Shown one piece after another: positions 44,313 through 56,350 of a stretch of DNA of 64,000 nt. The first letter of the stretch is position 1; each line of letters starts with the position of its first letter. Under the pieces are notes generated by a model that saw only the letters and a program-made list of their open reading frames with translations, did no database searches and had not been told where the DNA came from. This stretch comes from Ralstonia soli (GTDB taxonomy: Bacteria > Pseudomonadota > Gammaproteobacteria > Burkholderiales > Burkholderiaceae): assembly GCF_023955655.1 (NCBI RefSeq), contig NZ_JAMXHT010000003.1:186001-250000 (forward strand), written 5' to 3'. The translations under genes were made by a program, and so were the position numbers.

Positions 44313-45506
44313 ATGCGCACCATCACGTCCTGGGATCTCTTCTGCCGCGTCGTCGACAACTATGGCGATATCGGCGTGTGCTGGCGCCTGGCTCGGCAGC
44401 TCGTGCAGGAACACGGGCATACCGTGCGGCTCTGGGTGGACGATCTCCGCTCGTTCGAAAAACTCTGCCCCTCCGTTGATGTGACCGCTCAAGCCCAGCG
44501 CGTATCTGGCGTCGACATCCGCCACTGGGGCGACGACGCCCAGGTGGCTACCCTGCTTGCCGCCGACACGCACCCCACGCTGCATGACGTGGTGGTTGGC
44601 GCCTTTGCATGCCCGACCCCCGAACCGGTGCTGGCGCTCATGGCCGAGCAAGCCACGCACGGCACGGCGCCGGTCTGGATCAATCTGGAGTACCTGAGCG
44701 CAGAGAACTGGGTGGCCGAGCACCACGCGATGCAGTCGCCACATCCGCGCTTGCCGCTGGTCAAGCATTTCTTCTTCCCGGGCTTCGCCCGCAACACGGG
44801 TGGCGTACTGCGCGAATCGCACCTCGGCGCCCAGCGCGCAGCGTTCGAGGCCGGCCCCGCGGCCCACCAGGCGTTGTGGCACCGTCTCCGGGTGGACGAC
44901 TTGATGCGCGCGCAACCTGACGCCCTGCGCGTGAGCCTGTTCGCCTATGCCAACCCGGCACTGCCCACGCTCGTCGCCCAATGGGAAGCCAGCCCCCAGC
45001 CCGTCATCTGCCTAGTGCCCGAAGGTTTAGCGGCCACGCAGATCGCCGAGCTACTGGGCGACGTCGGCGCCGCAAGAATCGGTGCCCGCTGGACGCGCGG
45101 CAACCTGACCGTCGCCGTCGTGCCGTTCGTCCCCCAGGAGCACTACGATCCACTCCTGTGGGCGTGCGACATCAACTTCGTCCGCGGTGAAGACTCATTC
45201 GTCCGCGCCCAATGGGCATTGCGGCCGTTTATCTGGCACATCTACCCGCAAAGCGACGATGTGCACCTCATCAAGCTGGACGCCTTTCTGGCCCGCTACA
45301 CGGCCGCCCTGCCGCAAGCCGACGCCGATACGCTTACCGCTTTTTGGCACGCCTGGAACGGCGCACCCGCCTCGCTCAACTGGCCGGCTCTTGTGGCCGC
45401 CATCCCGCGCCTGCGCATACGCGCCGTCACATGGGAACAAGGCTTGATGCAGTTGGGCGATCTCGCCGCGAATTTGGTGGCATTTTGCGAAAAACAGGTA
45501 AAATAG
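44313..45506 (+). CDS. earP: EF-P arginine rhamnosyltransferase EarP
   Basis: A 397-residue DUF2331 glycosyltransferase. It moves rhamnose from dTDP-L-rhamnose onto an arginine of elongation factor P. The N-terminal motif WDLFCRVVDNYGDIGVCWRL holds the key Asp15 and Asp19, and the conserved FVRGEDSFVRAQWA and PFIWHIYPQ segments lie near the C-terminus. The ATG at 44313 is chosen by family start. It is 116 bases upstream of efp, its substrate gene. A TACAAT lies shortly upstream of the start. Confidence 0.94.
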   Translation: MRTITSWDLFCRVVDNYGDIGVCWRLARQLVQEHGHTVRLWVDDLRSFEKLCPSVDVTAQAQRVSGVDIRHWGDDAQVATLLAADTHPTLHDVVVGAFACPTPEPVLALMAEQATHGTAPVWINLEYLSAENWVAEHHAMQSPHPRLPLVKHFFFPGFARNTGGVLRESHLGAQRAAFEAGPAAHQALWHRLRVDDLMRAQPDALRVSLFAYANPALPTLVAQWEASPQPVICLVPEGLAATQIAELLGDVGAARIGARWTRGNLTVAVVPFVPQEHYDPLLWACDINFVRGEDSFVRAQWALRPFIWHIYPQSDDVHLIKLDAFLARYTAALPQADADTLTAFWHAWNGAPASLNWPALVAAIPRLRIRAVTWEQGLMQLGDLAANLVAFCEKQVK

Positions 45507-45622
45507 CGGGCTGATCTCTGTATGCGGCCCCGGCTTTGACCTGGTTCGCGCGACCCGAGGGTATCGCGCGGTGCTTCGTTGCTTGGCGCGCATCGAACCC
45601 TCTTACTCTCAGGAACTGTGAA

Positions 45623-46195
45623 ATGGCTTTGAAAATCGCGCAAGAACTCCGCGCTGGCAACGTGTTCATGATCGGCAACGACGCCATGGTCGTGCTCAAG
45701 ACCGAGTACAGCCGCTCGGGCCGTTCGGGCGCCGTGGTCAAGATGAAGTACAAGAACCTGCTGACGGGCGCAGGCGGCGAGTCGGTGTTTAACGCCGACG
45801 ACAAGATGGACCAGGTCATCCTGGACAAGAAGGAAGCCGACTTCTCGTACTTCGACGGCACGATGTACGTGTTCATGGACCCGGTCACCTTCGATCAGTA
45901 CAACGTCGAGCCGGCAGCCATGGGCAACGCGCTGAACTACCTGCAAGACGGCATGAAGGTCGAAGTGACCTTCTACAACGAGAACGCCATCTCGGTGGAA
46001 CTGCCGACCACGGTCGTGCGCGAAATCATCTACACGGAACCGGCCGTCAAGGGCGACACCTCGGGCAAGGTCCTGAAGCCCGCCCAGATCAACGACAACT
46101 CCGATTTCGTGATCCAAGTGCCGCTGTTCTGCAACACCGGCGACAAGATCGAAATCGACACGCGTACCGACGAGTACCGCAGCCGCGCCAAGTAA
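45623..46195 (+). CDS. efp: Elongation factor P
   Basis: A 190-residue EF-P that relieves ribosome stalling at polyproline. The three beta-barrel domains are present; the tip of domain I has SRSGRSGA with Arg34 as the expected rhamnosylation site, instead of the Lys of the EpmA type. AGGAA precedes the ATG at 45623. It lies right after earP and is followed by a terminator at 46213-46241. Confidence 0.96.
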   Translation: MALKIAQELRAGNVFMIGNDAMVVLKTEYSRSGRSGAVVKMKYKNLLTGAGGESVFNADDKMDQVILDKKEADFSYFDGTMYVFMDPVTFDQYNVEPAAMGNALNYLQDGMKVEVTFYNENAISVELPTTVVREIIYTEPAVKGDTSGKVLKPAQINDNSDFVIQVPLFCNTGDKIEIDTRTDEYRSRAK

Positions 46196-46212
46196 GCTGG
46201 CGCCGCACCCAC

Positions 46213-46241
46213 AAAAAAGGCAGCTTCGCGCTGCCTTTTTT
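46213..46241. terminator. Bidirectional terminator between efp and nagZ
   Basis: AAAAAAGGCAGC and GCTGCCTTTTTT form a 12-bp stem around TTCGC between two convergent genes. Confidence 0.88.
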
Positions 46242-46260
46242 GTTGCCTGAAGTGTGTGCT

Positions 46261-47310
46261 TTACGCGATCAGCCTGGCCTCACGCAGCGTGCGCAGCGCC
46301 TGGCGATATGCCGATTGCTGCTGCAGCTTTGTCCAGTCCTTCGAGGCCCGGCCGCCAAACAAGCGCCGCACACGCCGCTGCGACGCCTTGCTCATCGGCA
46401 CATCCAGCTCGCCGAGCAACTGGTCGGCCTTCTCGGGCGCATTGCAGATCAGCACCATGTCGCAGCCGGCGGTGAGCGCCGCACGCGCGCCATCGACCAC
46501 CGTGCCGGCAACGCTTGCGCCTTCCATGCTCAGGTCGTCGCTGAAGATCACGCCGTCGAAGTTGAAATGCGCGCGCAGCATGTCCTGCAGCCAGAAGCGC
46601 GAGAAACCCGCCGGGTTCGGGTCCACCGCCGGGTAAATGACGTGCGCCGGCATCACCGACTGCAGGCCGATGCCCATCCAGCCGTAGGGCTGCGCGTCGT
46701 CAGCGAGGATCGCTTCCAGCGGGCGCTCATCCACCGGCACAGCGATGTGCGAGTCGGCCTGAACAAAACCATGACCAGGGAAATGCTTGCCGCAGTTGGC
46801 CATGCCGGCCAGCCGCAGGCCGAGCGTCAGGTGGTTGGCGAGCATCGTCACCACGCGCGGATCGCGGTGGAATGCGCGATCGCCGATCACGCTGCTCGTG
46901 CCGTAGTCCAGATCGAGCACGGGCGTGAAGCTGAGATCGATGTCGCATGCGCGCAGTTCGGCGGCCAGCACATAGCCGCAAGCCGTGGCGGCGCGCGTGG
47001 CGGCCAGCACGTCGGTATCCCACAACTTGCCCAGTGCGCCCATAGCCGGCAGATGCGTGAAACCATCGGTCTTGGCACGCTGCACACGACCGCCTTCATG
47101 GTCGATGCAGATCAGCACGTCGTCGCGCACCGCGCGAATGGCCTGCGTCAGCGCCGTCAACTGCGCTCGCGATTCAAAGTTGCGCGCAAACAGGATCACG
47201 CCGCCCGTCAGCGGATGGGCAATGCGGCGGATGTCATCCGGACCGAGTTCGAGACCGGCAACGTCGAGGACGATCGGGCCGGGGCGCTTCTGCTTCTTGG
47301 CTTGAGTCAT
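46261..47310 (-). CDS. nagZ: Beta-N-acetylhexosaminidase NagZ
   Basis: A 349-residue GH3 enzyme that removes N-acetylglucosamine from muropeptides in the cytoplasm during cell-wall recycling. Landmarks are [23 protein letters not shown], the KHFPGHG catalytic loop, VMPAHVIYP and the nucleophile Asp in [10 protein letters not shown]. Its ATG overlaps the acpS stop, continuing the long minus-strand unit. Confidence 0.94.
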   Translation of the reverse strand: MTQAKKQKRPGPIVLDVAGLELGPDDIRRIAHPLTGGVILFARNFESRAQLTALTQAIRAVRDDVLICIDHEGGRVQRAKTDGFTHLPAMGALGKLWDTDVLAATRAATACGYVLAAELRACDIDLSFTPVLDLDYGTSSVIGDRAFHRDPRVVTMLANHLTLGLRLAGMANCGKHFPGHGFVQADSHIAVPVDERPLEAILADDAQPYGWMGIGLQSVMPAHVIYPAVDPNPAGFSRFWLQDMLRAHFNFDGVIFSDDLSMEGASVAGTVVDGARAALTAGCDMVLICNAPEKADQLLGELDVPMSKASQRRVRRLFGGRASKDWTKLQQQSAYRQALRTLREARLIA

Positions 47311-47750
47311 GCGGAGGGTTTCGTTTGCAACTCGGCGACGGCAAAGGCGACTGCGTAATCGCGCTCGTCCGTCACACTGATCTGAATATGAAGGCCGTGC
47401 TGCGCGATCCAGTCGGCCAGTTCACCGCTATAGCGCACCACCGGCTGGCCGGAAGGCAGGTTGAGCGTCTGCACCGCACGCCACGTCATCGGCCAGCGCA
47501 TGCCCAGGCCGATGGCCTTGGATACGGCTTCCTTGGCGGCAAAGCGCGTAGCGAGAAACGCCAGGCCGCGCCGCTCGGAGCGCGCCTTGCGGGCATGGTA
47601 GACACGCAGCTCGTCGGCCCCAAGCACCTTTTCGGCGAAGCGGCCGTTGGTCCGCTGCATCACGCCTTCGACGCGCTCGATCTGGATGATGTCGGTACCG
47701 ATGCCGTAGATGGCACCGGACACCGAGGCAGCTGCGGCCGGCGCGCTCAT
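47307..47750 (-). CDS. acpS: Holo-[acyl-carrier-protein] synthase
   Basis: A 147-residue phosphopantetheinyl transferase that activates ACP. The family signature is [14 protein letters not shown] with the Mg-binding Asp, and [17 protein letters not shown] with the second metal ligand Glu. Its stop overlaps nagZ and its start overlaps the pdxJ stop by four bases (ATGA). ACP itself is encoded at 60770-61009. Confidence 0.95.
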   Translation of the reverse strand: MSAPAAAASVSGAIYGIGTDIIQIERVEGVMQRTNGRFAEKVLGADELRVYHARKARSERRGLAFLATRFAAKEAVSKAIGLGMRWPMTWRAVQTLNLPSGQPVVRYSGELADWIAQHGLHIQISVTDERDYAVAFAVAELQTKPSA

Positions 47751-48538
47751 ACCGGCACGCCGGGGTGCGCGGCGGCGGGCGTCGTGGACGACAGCCGCGC
47801 TGCGACCATGATCGCCTTCATCTCGCGCACGGCGTTCTGCCAGCCGGCAAACACGGCATGCGCGACCACGGCGTGGCCGATGTTCAACTCATGGATACCG
47901 GCGATCGCTGCAATCGGCTGCACGTTCGTGTAGTGCAGACCGTGTCCGGCATTCACGCGCACGCCCCAGCGGATGCCCTCTTCCACGGCGGTTTCGATGC
48001 GCACGAGTTCGGCTTTCAATTCGGCATCATCGGTGGCTTCGGCATAGCGGCCGGTGTGCAGTTCGATGACGGGTGCGCCCGCGGCGGCGGCGGCCTCGAT
48101 CTGCGCCGCATCCGGATCGATGAACAGCGACACGCGAATGCCCGCATCGGCCAGTTGCTTGCAAGCCGCCTGCACCTTGGCAAAGCCGCCCACCACATCC
48201 AGACCGCCCTCGGTGGTGACTTCCTGGCGGCGCTCCGGCACGAGGCAGACGTCCTGCGGGCCGATGTCGCACGCGATGTCGAGCATCTCCTGCGTGACCG
48301 CGCATTCGAGGTTCATGCGCGTACGCAGTTGCGGGCGCAGTGCGCGCACGTCGGCGTCCTTGATGTGGCGGCGGTCTTCGCGCAAATGCAGCGTGATGAG
48401 ATCGGCGCCAGCCTCTTCGGCCAGCAGCGCCGCGGCGATCGGGTCCGGGTAGGTGGTGCCGCGCGCGTTGCGCAGCGTGGCGACATGGTCGATGTTGATG
48501 CCCAGGTCGATGACCCCCGGCGAGGCATGAAAGATCAT
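47747..48538 (-). CDS. pdxJ: Pyridoxine 5'-phosphate synthase
   Basis: A 263-residue TIM-barrel enzyme that closes the pyridoxine ring from 1-deoxyxylulose 5-phosphate and 3-amino-2-oxopropyl phosphate. Visible are [56 protein letters not shown] and [11 protein letters not shown]. The start overlaps the recO stop and the stop overlaps acpS, so recO-pdxJ-acpS-nagZ are translationally linked. Confidence 0.96.
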   Translation of the reverse strand: MIFHASPGVIDLGINIDHVATLRNARGTTYPDPIAAALLAEEAGADLITLHLREDRRHIKDADVRALRPQLRTRMNLECAVTQEMLDIACDIGPQDVCLVPERRQEVTTEGGLDVVGGFAKVQAACKQLADAGIRVSLFIDPDAAQIEAAAAAGAPVIELHTGRYAEATDDAELKAELVRIETAVEEGIRWGVRVNAGHGLHYTNVQPIAAIAGIHELNIGHAVVAHAVFAGWQNAVREMKAIMVAARLSSTTPAAAHPGVPV

Positions 48539-49356
48539 AGTTTCTGCAAGTCGATGAGGATCTGGCGCGTCGAAAGCGGCGTGCCATGCAAATGATAATG
48601 CAGCAGGAAACGCATCAGGCTGCGGCTCTGCTGAGCGGTCGTGGGGCGCGAGGCGTAATCGTCGCGTTCCATGTCGAGCAGCGTCTGGCCGCTCAGCACG
48701 GGCCAGGACGACGGATCGCTCGGCAGCGTGCGTCGGATGCCGCGTTCCGGGTGATAGACGTACTCGCCATCGGCTTGCACCGGCTCGCCATCAATGCAGC
48801 GGTCGAGCTGGGCAGCGAAGCCTGTCTCACGCAACAGCACGCGCTCAAACGCGCGCAGCGTGAAGGCCGCAGGCTCTCCATGCGCCAGCTTGTTGAGCGT
48901 TTCGACGTAGTGCGCAAACAGCACCGGATGCCCGTCTTCGCGGGCGACGAATTTGACGAGCAGTTCGTTCAGATAGAAACCGGAAAGCAGCCCTTCTCCG
49001 CCCAGCGGCAGCATGCCGCCCACCCACTCGGCACGCGTGAGCGTGCGCACGTCACCGCGCCCACTCCAGGAGACTGACAACGGTTGAAACGTCTGCAGCA
49101 CCGCGCGCAACGCCGAATGGGGTCGCTTGGCGCCCTTGGCAACCAGCGCCATGCGCCCATAGTCGGGCGTGAAGACGTCGATGATGAGGCTGGTTTCGCG
49201 GTACGGATAGCTGTGCAGCACAAAGGCCGGCTGTGCCGCAACCCGCGTCTCCGAACGTCCGGCGGGAAAACCCTTGCGCGGCGCGGCGCCGGCAACGCCT
49301 TCCTCGGCCAGCCATTCCGCCGCCTCGTCCGGAATCGGATCGGATCGTCCCGCCAT
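48535..49356 (-). CDS. recO: DNA repair protein RecO
   Basis: A 273-residue RecO that helps load RecA with RecF/RecR. The OB-fold part starts at [21 protein letters not shown], with [17 protein letters not shown] and a helical C-terminus ending in [11 protein letters not shown]. Before the family core there are about 40 extra residues ([15 protein letters not shown]...), since no later usable start codon exists; this is a visible N-terminal extension. The start lies 32 bases after the era stop. Confidence 0.9.
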   Translation of the reverse strand: MAGRSDPIPDEAAEWLAEEGVAGAAPRKGFPAGRSETRVAAQPAFVLHSYPYRETSLIIDVFTPDYGRMALVAKGAKRPHSALRAVLQTFQPLSVSWSGRGDVRTLTRAEWVGGMLPLGGEGLLSGFYLNELLVKFVAREDGHPVLFAHYVETLNKLAHGEPAAFTLRAFERVLLRETGFAAQLDRCIDGEPVQADGEYVYHPERGIRRTLPSDPSSWPVLSGQTLLDMERDDYASRPTTAQQSRSLMRFLLHYHLHGTPLSTRQILIDLQKL

Positions 49357-49387
49357 CGAGCGTGTATGGAGTGGCGTGGCTGCGTGG

Positions 49388-50326
49388 TTACTCGTAGCCG
49401 TAGGCGCGCAGGCCGGCTTCGTTGTCGGCCCAGCCGCTCTTGACCTTGATCCAGACCTCCAGATACACCTTGCCGTCGAACAGCTTTTCCATGTCCATAC
49501 GGGCTTCGGTGGAGATCTGCTTGAGCTTGGCGCCCTTCGCGCCAATGATCATCGCCTTGTGCGCGTCGCGGTCGACCAGGATGGTCACGAACACGCGGCG
49601 CAGGCGGCCTTCGGTCTCGAACTTGTCCACGACGACGGTGCTGGAATACGGCAACTCATCGCCCGTCCAGCGGAAGACTTTCTCGCGAACGATCTCGGCG
49701 GCCAGGAAACGCTCGCTGCGATCGGTCAGGGCTTCCGGGTCGTACATCGGCTCGCCTTCCGGCAAGTACGGCCGCACGATGCCGAGCAGGCGGTCGATGT
49801 CATCGCGGTTCTTGGCAGACATCGGCACGATTTCCACAAACGGAAACACCTGCGCCATGTCCTGCAGGAACACAGCCACCATCTCGGCACGCGTGTACGC
49901 GTCGAGCCGGTCGACCTTGTTGACGATTAGGATCACGGGCGTTTCGCGCGGCAGCAGCGAGAGTACCTTCTCGTCGTCCGGGCCATAGCGGCCGGCTTCC
50001 ACCACGAACAACACAGCATCCACCGACGTGAGCGTCGACGTGACGGCGCGGTTCAGCGAGCGGTTCAGTGCCGTAGCGTGGCGCGTCTGGAAGCCCGGCG
50101 TATCAACGAAGACGAACTGCGCGTCTTCCGTCGTCTGGATGCCGGTGATGCGATGGCGCGTGGTCTGCGCCTTGCGCGATGTGATGCTGACTTTCTGGCC
50201 CACCAGGGCATTCATCAGCGTAGATTTGCCGACGTTCGGCCGCCCAACGATGGCGACCATGCCGCAGCGGAACCCCTCCGGCGCGCCGGATTCCGGCTGC
50301 GGAGGCTGCAATGGGGTGTCGCTCAT
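49388..50326 (-). CDS. era: GTPase Era
   Basis: A 312-residue GTPase for 16S rRNA maturation. It has G1 (GRPNVGKS), G3 (DTPGFQ), G4 (NKVD) and a C-terminal KH RNA-binding domain ([31 protein letters not shown] region). The N-terminus carries a Pro-rich lead of about 20 residues. It is 9 bases downstream of rnc, the usual rnc-era pair. Confidence 0.96.
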   Translation of the reverse strand: MSDTPLQPPQPESGAPEGFRCGMVAIVGRPNVGKSTLMNALVGQKVSITSRKAQTTRHRITGIQTTEDAQFVFVDTPGFQTRHATALNRSLNRAVTSTLTSVDAVLFVVEAGRYGPDDEKVLSLLPRETPVILIVNKVDRLDAYTRAEMVAVFLQDMAQVFPFVEIVPMSAKNRDDIDRLLGIVRPYLPEGEPMYDPEALTDRSERFLAAEIVREKVFRWTGDELPYSSTVVVDKFETEGRLRRVFVTILVDRDAHKAMIIGAKGAKLKQISTEARMDMEKLFDGKVYLEVWIKVKSGWADNEAGLRAYGYE

Positions 50327-50334
50327 TTACCTGA

Positions 50335-51105
50335 TTATTCCTTCAACCTGAGAGACAACTGCGGATCGGGCGGCGTGGCCTGCTTGCGCGTCTTGCCGGT
50401 GCGCTCGGCGCGGCTGCGCTTGACGAGCTGCGGCACCAAGCGATGCGCTTCTTCCAGAGCCAGCTTGGCCGCCGATTGTTCGGCCGCGCGCCGCGATGCT
50501 CCGCTGCCGGAGACGCGAATCTCCAGCTTCGGGATCGCGCACTCGACCTCGAACTGCTGATTATGCGCCGCGCCGTGGGTGGCAACCACCGTGTACAGCG
50601 GCAGCGCAATCTTGTGACCTTGGAGGTACTCCTGCAGCAGCGTCTTGGCATCCTTGCCAAGCGTGCGCGGATCAACCTGCTCCAGGATCGGGATGTACAG
50701 CTTGCGGATCAGCGTACGGGCAGCGTCGAAACCGCCGTCGAGGAACACCGCTCCGAAAATGGCTTCCAGCGCATCGGCGAGAATCGACGGCCGGCGGAAG
50801 CCGCCGCTTTTCAACTCGCCCTCACCCAGACGCAGCGCGTCGGGCAATTGGAGCATCTGGGCGATCTCGTACAAGGCCTGCTGCTTGACCAGATTGGCCC
50901 GCACACGCGAGAGATCACCTTCATCCAGCTTGCCAAACATGCCGTAGAGCATGTCGGCGACGGCGCAATTCAGGATCGAATCGCCAAGAAATTCCAGGCG
51001 CTCGTTGTGCATCGCGCTGTGGCTGCGATGGGTGAGCGCCTGCTGCAGCAACTCCGGTTTGCTGAAGCGGTAGCCAAGACGTTGCTGCAATGCATCCAAA
51101 TTCAT
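50335..51105 (-). CDS. rnc: Ribonuclease III
   Basis: A 256-residue double-strand RNA endonuclease for rRNA processing. The signature [12 protein letters not shown] carries catalytic Glu and Asp; [11 protein letters not shown] holds the second set. A double-stranded RNA-binding domain follows ([33 protein letters not shown]). After it comes a basic tail ([15 protein letters not shown]). Confidence 0.96.
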   Translation of the reverse strand: MNLDALQQRLGYRFSKPELLQQALTHRSHSAMHNERLEFLGDSILNCAVADMLYGMFGKLDEGDLSRVRANLVKQQALYEIAQMLQLPDALRLGEGELKSGGFRRPSILADALEAIFGAVFLDGGFDAARTLIRKLYIPILEQVDPRTLGKDAKTLLQEYLQGHKIALPLYTVVATHGAAHNQQFEVECAIPKLEIRVSGSGASRRAAEQSAAKLALEEAHRLVPQLVKRSRAERTGKTRKQATPPDPQLSLRLKE

Positions 51106-51106
51106 G

Positions 51107-51475
51107 TCAACGCTGGGTCCCCGAATAGGTGATCACCATGCTAATGGGGCCGTACAGCGGAATCTCCCGCTTGTACGAGAAATGCACGGCCTGAATGGAG
51201 CCGCCGCTGTCCAACACTTCCAGATCTTGCCCCCTGATCGACGTGATGTCGTCGATCGTAGCCTGCTTGTCGAAGGCGCTTACCACCTCTTCACGCGTGT
51301 TCGCACGATCGCGCGCCAGCTTCACAGCATGGGTGATCGCCTGGTATTCGATCAGGCTCGGAACCGCCCGGATGGCCGGCAGCACCGCCGTAATCAGCAC
51401 GATGATGCCGATCAGCATGCCGAACATCGTAATCCCGCGCGACTCGCGTTTGAGACCCGCCTGACGAATCCGCAT
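51107..51475 (-). CDS. DUF4845 membrane protein
   Basis: A 122-residue protein with one N-terminal membrane helix ([19 protein letters not shown]) after a basic start, resembling a type IV pilin-like N-terminus (SRGITMFGM). DUF4845 genes sit between lepB and rnc in many beta- and gammaproteobacteria. The function is unknown. GGGGGAA precedes the ATG at 51475; the rnc start follows its stop by one base. Confidence 0.85.
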   Translation of the reverse strand: MRIRQAGLKRESRGITMFGMLIGIIVLITAVLPAIRAVPSLIEYQAITHAVKLARDRANTREEVVSAFDKQATIDDITSIRGQDLEVLDSGGSIQAVHFSYKREIPLYGPISMVITYSGTQR

Positions 51476-51537
51476 TGCATTTCCCCCGTTGTGCAATTGC
51501 TGACACCTAATAAGAGATTGATAAATCACTCAGCGGA

Positions 51538-52431
51538 TCAATGGAAGCTGCCGATCCGCTTGAGGTCACCCAGATTCATCCAGATGAAGAACGCCTTCCC
51601 AACGATGTTCTTGTCCGGCACGAAGCCCCAGTAACGGGAGTCCGCGCTGTTGTCGCGGTTATCACCCATCATGAAATAGTGACCTGCAGGTACCATGCAG
51701 GTAAAACCGGTCTGATTGTAAGTGCAGTTCTCGCGGAACGGAAAATCGTCCGGACCCGACACATACGCCGGGCGATCGGCATCGTTCAGAATGTTGTGCG
51801 ACACGTTGCCCAGCGTTTCCTGATACTGCTTGGAGTACGTCAAGCGCTCGCCGTCGAGGTAGTCGGACTGCGGTGCATAGGTGGCCGGCTGGCCATTCAC
51901 CGTGAGGCGCTTGTTGCTGTACGTCACCACGTCACCCGGCACGCCGATCACGCGCTTGATGTAGTCCATCGACTCGTCTTTCGGGTAGCGGAAGACCATC
52001 ACGTCGCCGCGCTGCGGCTGATTCAGCTCGACGATCTTCTTGTTCACGATCGGCAGGCGGATGCCGTACGTGTACTTGTTGACGAGGATGAAGTCGCCGA
52101 TCTGCAGCGTCGGGATCATCGAACCCGACGGAATCTTGAACGGCTCGATCACGAAGGAGCGCAGCAGGAATACCGCGGCGATCACCGGGAAAAAGCTAGC
52201 GGTGTACTCGAGCCACCATGGCTGGCGTAGCTTCTCTTCGGCCAGTTGCAGACGTGCTGCGCCGATGTCGCCAGCGCCGCCATATTGCGCCTGCACCTGG
52301 GCGCGCGCATCGAATTCAGCCAGCGCAGTTGCCGCTGCGGCTTGACGCTGGCGCTGGAACACGAGCTTGTCAGCCACCCACGCAATACCGGTGAGGACAA
52401 CAAGAACAAACAGAATCAGGGCGAAGTTCAT
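51538..52431 (-). CDS. lepB: Signal peptidase I
   Basis: A 297-residue inner-membrane peptidase that removes signal peptides. An N-terminal helix and a second helix near 77-95 precede the periplasmic catalytic domain. Ser104 in PSGSMIPTL is the nucleophile and Lys159 in DYIKRVIGVPGD the general base; the GDNRDNSADSRYWG box is also present. It lies 35 bases after lepA, the classic lepA-lepB pair. Confidence 0.96.
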   Translation of the reverse strand: MNFALILFVLVVLTGIAWVADKLVFQRQRQAAAATALAEFDARAQVQAQYGGAGDIGAARLQLAEEKLRQPWWLEYTASFFPVIAAVFLLRSFVIEPFKIPSGSMIPTLQIGDFILVNKYTYGIRLPIVNKKIVELNQPQRGDVMVFRYPKDESMDYIKRVIGVPGDVVTYSNKRLTVNGQPATYAPQSDYLDGERLTYSKQYQETLGNVSHNILNDADRPAYVSGPDDFPFRENCTYNQTGFTCMVPAGHYFMMGDNRDNSADSRYWGFVPDKNIVGKAFFIWMNLGDLKRIGSFH

Positions 52432-52466
52432 GGAGAGAGAGGCGCAAGAAGCGCTGTTCGTCCGGG

Positions 52467-54266
<1,800 letters not shown>

Positions 54267-54483
54267 CGAATGCGTCGAAAAGCGCGCCCATCCCGGGCGC
54301 GTCTGCCGGGGGCCTGAAGCGGTTCCGGCATGGCCGGCGCACGGTAGACGGCGCCAGCGGGAGGTATTGGGTTCAAACCGAGGCTGCCGCACAAAAATCG
54401 TGCGATGCAAAAATCGGCGCTAACAGGCGATTTTACCGGATTTCAGGGGGCTTCCCGCGGCTCTTTTTGCGGCAGCATCGCGT

Positions 54484-54759
54484 CTAGTTGTGCGCTGCCT
54501 GCGTCTTCAGCCACATCTGCACCGCAGGCGCATCCAGGAAATAGTGGCATAGCTCCTGGGTCTCATCAGGTGATGCATGCGGCGCACCCGTCATCAGCAC
54601 GGGCACCAGTTCGCCAAACCGCTCTTCCAGCGTCGGATCGCTATCGACATCCACTTCGTGCAGGACAAACGAAAAACCGCGCCGGAAAGGCTCCAGCGCG
54701 TTCTTCATGTCGTCGCACAAATGGCAGTAGGTGCGCCCGTAAAGCGTCAGTTCAATCAC
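54484..54759 (-). CDS. Glutaredoxin-like protein
   Basis: A 91-residue thioredoxin-fold protein beginning MIELTLYGRTYCHLCDDM with the redox pair Cys12/Cys15 and the cis-Pro region ELVPVLMTG. It is of the short DUF836/glutaredoxin type found between mucD and lepA in betaproteobacteria. The partner is unknown. The C-terminal QMWLKTQAAHN is unremarkable. Confidence 0.85.
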   Translation of the reverse strand: MIELTLYGRTYCHLCDDMKNALEPFRRGFSFVLHEVDVDSDPTLEERFGELVPVLMTGAPHASPDETQELCHYFLDAPAVQMWLKTQAAHN

Positions 54760-54773
54760 GGCGGCCCTGCGGC

Positions 54774-56267
54774 TCAGCGTGCCGTGCTCGGACGCAGCGT
54801 GACCACCTGCGTGGCATCACCGCGGCGCACGAACACGGCAACCATGCGGTTCTTGTCCAGCTTGGCCACCACGTCGTTGAACTGCTTGGCGTTGGCGATA
54901 TCGGTATCGCCGACACGAAGGATCAGGTCGCCCGGACGAATGCCGACGCGTGCCGCTGGCCCTTCAGAAACCTGCACCTCGACGCCGTTCTTGGTCTTGA
55001 ACTCGCGCTGCGCGCCTTCAGACAGGTCCGCAACGACCAGCCCCAGTGCATTCGGCTTGCCGGGGCCCTGCTGCTTGCTATCCGGCTGGGCACCCTTACC
55101 ACGCTGGGCGGTCTTGGTATCGGCCGGCAGTTCAGCCACGGTGACGGTCAAATCGCGTGTCGCGCCCTTGCGCCACACCTGCACCGTGGCGCGCGAACCC
55201 GGCTTGGTCTCGCCAACCTGGCGTTGCAGATCGCCCGCCTTTTCAATGTCACGGCCGTTGTACTTCAGAACGATATCGCCGGCTTCAATGCCCGCCTTAT
55301 CGGCCGGACCGCCCGACTCGACATTGCCCACGTACGCGCCGCGCGCACGGCCCAGGCCGAGCGACTCCGCTGCGTCCTTCGGCACGTTGTCGATCGCCAC
55401 GCCGATACGGCCGCGCGTCACGCGGCCCGACGCCTTGAGCTGCTCGGCCACCCGCATCGCCTCATCGATCGGGATCGAGAACGAGATGCCCATGTAGCCG
55501 CCGCTCTGGCTGTAGATCTGGTTGTTGATGCCGATCACCTCGCCGCGCAGGTTGATCAGCGGACCGCCCGAGTTACCCGGGTTGACGGCCACATCGGACT
55601 GGATGAAGGGCAGGTAATCGCCCGTATCGCGCCCCTTGGCGGACACGATGCCCGCCGTGACCGTGTTGTCCAGACCAAACGGCGAGCCGATCGCGAGCAC
55701 CCACTCGCCCACGCGCACCTTGTCGGAATCGCCCAGCTTCAGGCTCGGCAGACCGGTGGCATCGACCTTGACCAAAGCGACGTCGGTGCGCTTGTCCAGG
55801 CCGATCAACCTGGCCTTGAACTCGCGCTTGTCGATCAGCGTGACGTAGATCGTTTCCGCACCTTCAACGACGTGTGCATTGGTCAGGATGTAGCCGTCAC
55901 CTGAGATGATGAAACCGGAACCAACGCCGCGGCTCTGCTCTTCTTCTTGCTGTGGTGGCGCATTGCGGCGTTTCTGCCCTTGGCCCTGGCCCGGCATCGG
56001 CACACCGAAGAAGCGGCGGAAAAATTCGGCCATGTCGTCGTCACTCGGGCCGCCGTTCTGCATGCGCACTTTCTCGGTCGTGCGGATGTTGACAACTGCC
56101 GGGCTCACCTTCTCGACCAGGTCGGCGAAATCCGGCAAGCCGTACGTGCCGGTGGCCACGCTGCCCGTGGCGTTCTGCGCGTGGGCCGGCACGAGTGCAC
56201 CCCCAATCGCCACGGCGGCGGCAACACACAGCAGACGCAGGGCGTGAACGGATCGAGCGGTACCCAT
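54774..56267 (-). CDS. Periplasmic serine protease DegP/MucD
   Basis: A 497-residue Do-family protease. A signal peptide ends near Ala30 (ALVPAHA). The trypsin-like domain has the triad in ILTNAHVVEGA (His), KRTDVALVK (Asp) and VNPGNSGGPL (Ser), followed by two PDZ domains (GRIGVAIDNVP onward; VEVQSEGP-type near the end). It degrades misfolded envelope proteins. GGAGC precedes the ATG at 56267. Its place after rseB is the algU-mucABD arrangement. Confidence 0.93.
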   Translation of the reverse strand: MGTARSVHALRLLCVAAAVAIGGALVPAHAQNATGSVATGTYGLPDFADLVEKVSPAVVNIRTTEKVRMQNGGPSDDDMAEFFRRFFGVPMPGQGQGQKRRNAPPQQEEEQSRGVGSGFIISGDGYILTNAHVVEGAETIYVTLIDKREFKARLIGLDKRTDVALVKVDATGLPSLKLGDSDKVRVGEWVLAIGSPFGLDNTVTAGIVSAKGRDTGDYLPFIQSDVAVNPGNSGGPLINLRGEVIGINNQIYSQSGGYMGISFSIPIDEAMRVAEQLKASGRVTRGRIGVAIDNVPKDAAESLGLGRARGAYVGNVESGGPADKAGIEAGDIVLKYNGRDIEKAGDLQRQVGETKPGSRATVQVWRKGATRDLTVTVAELPADTKTAQRGKGAQPDSKQQGPGKPNALGLVVADLSEGAQREFKTKNGVEVQVSEGPAARVGIRPGDLILRVGDTDIANAKQFNDVVAKLDKNRMVAVFVRRGDATQVVTLRPSTAR

Positions 56268-56350
56268 GAAAGCTCCCCGGAACAAAGACGAATAGAGAAA
56301 TGGCGCTGCGCGAACACGCCGCGCAGCCAGGACGTAGACGCCAGCGACGA

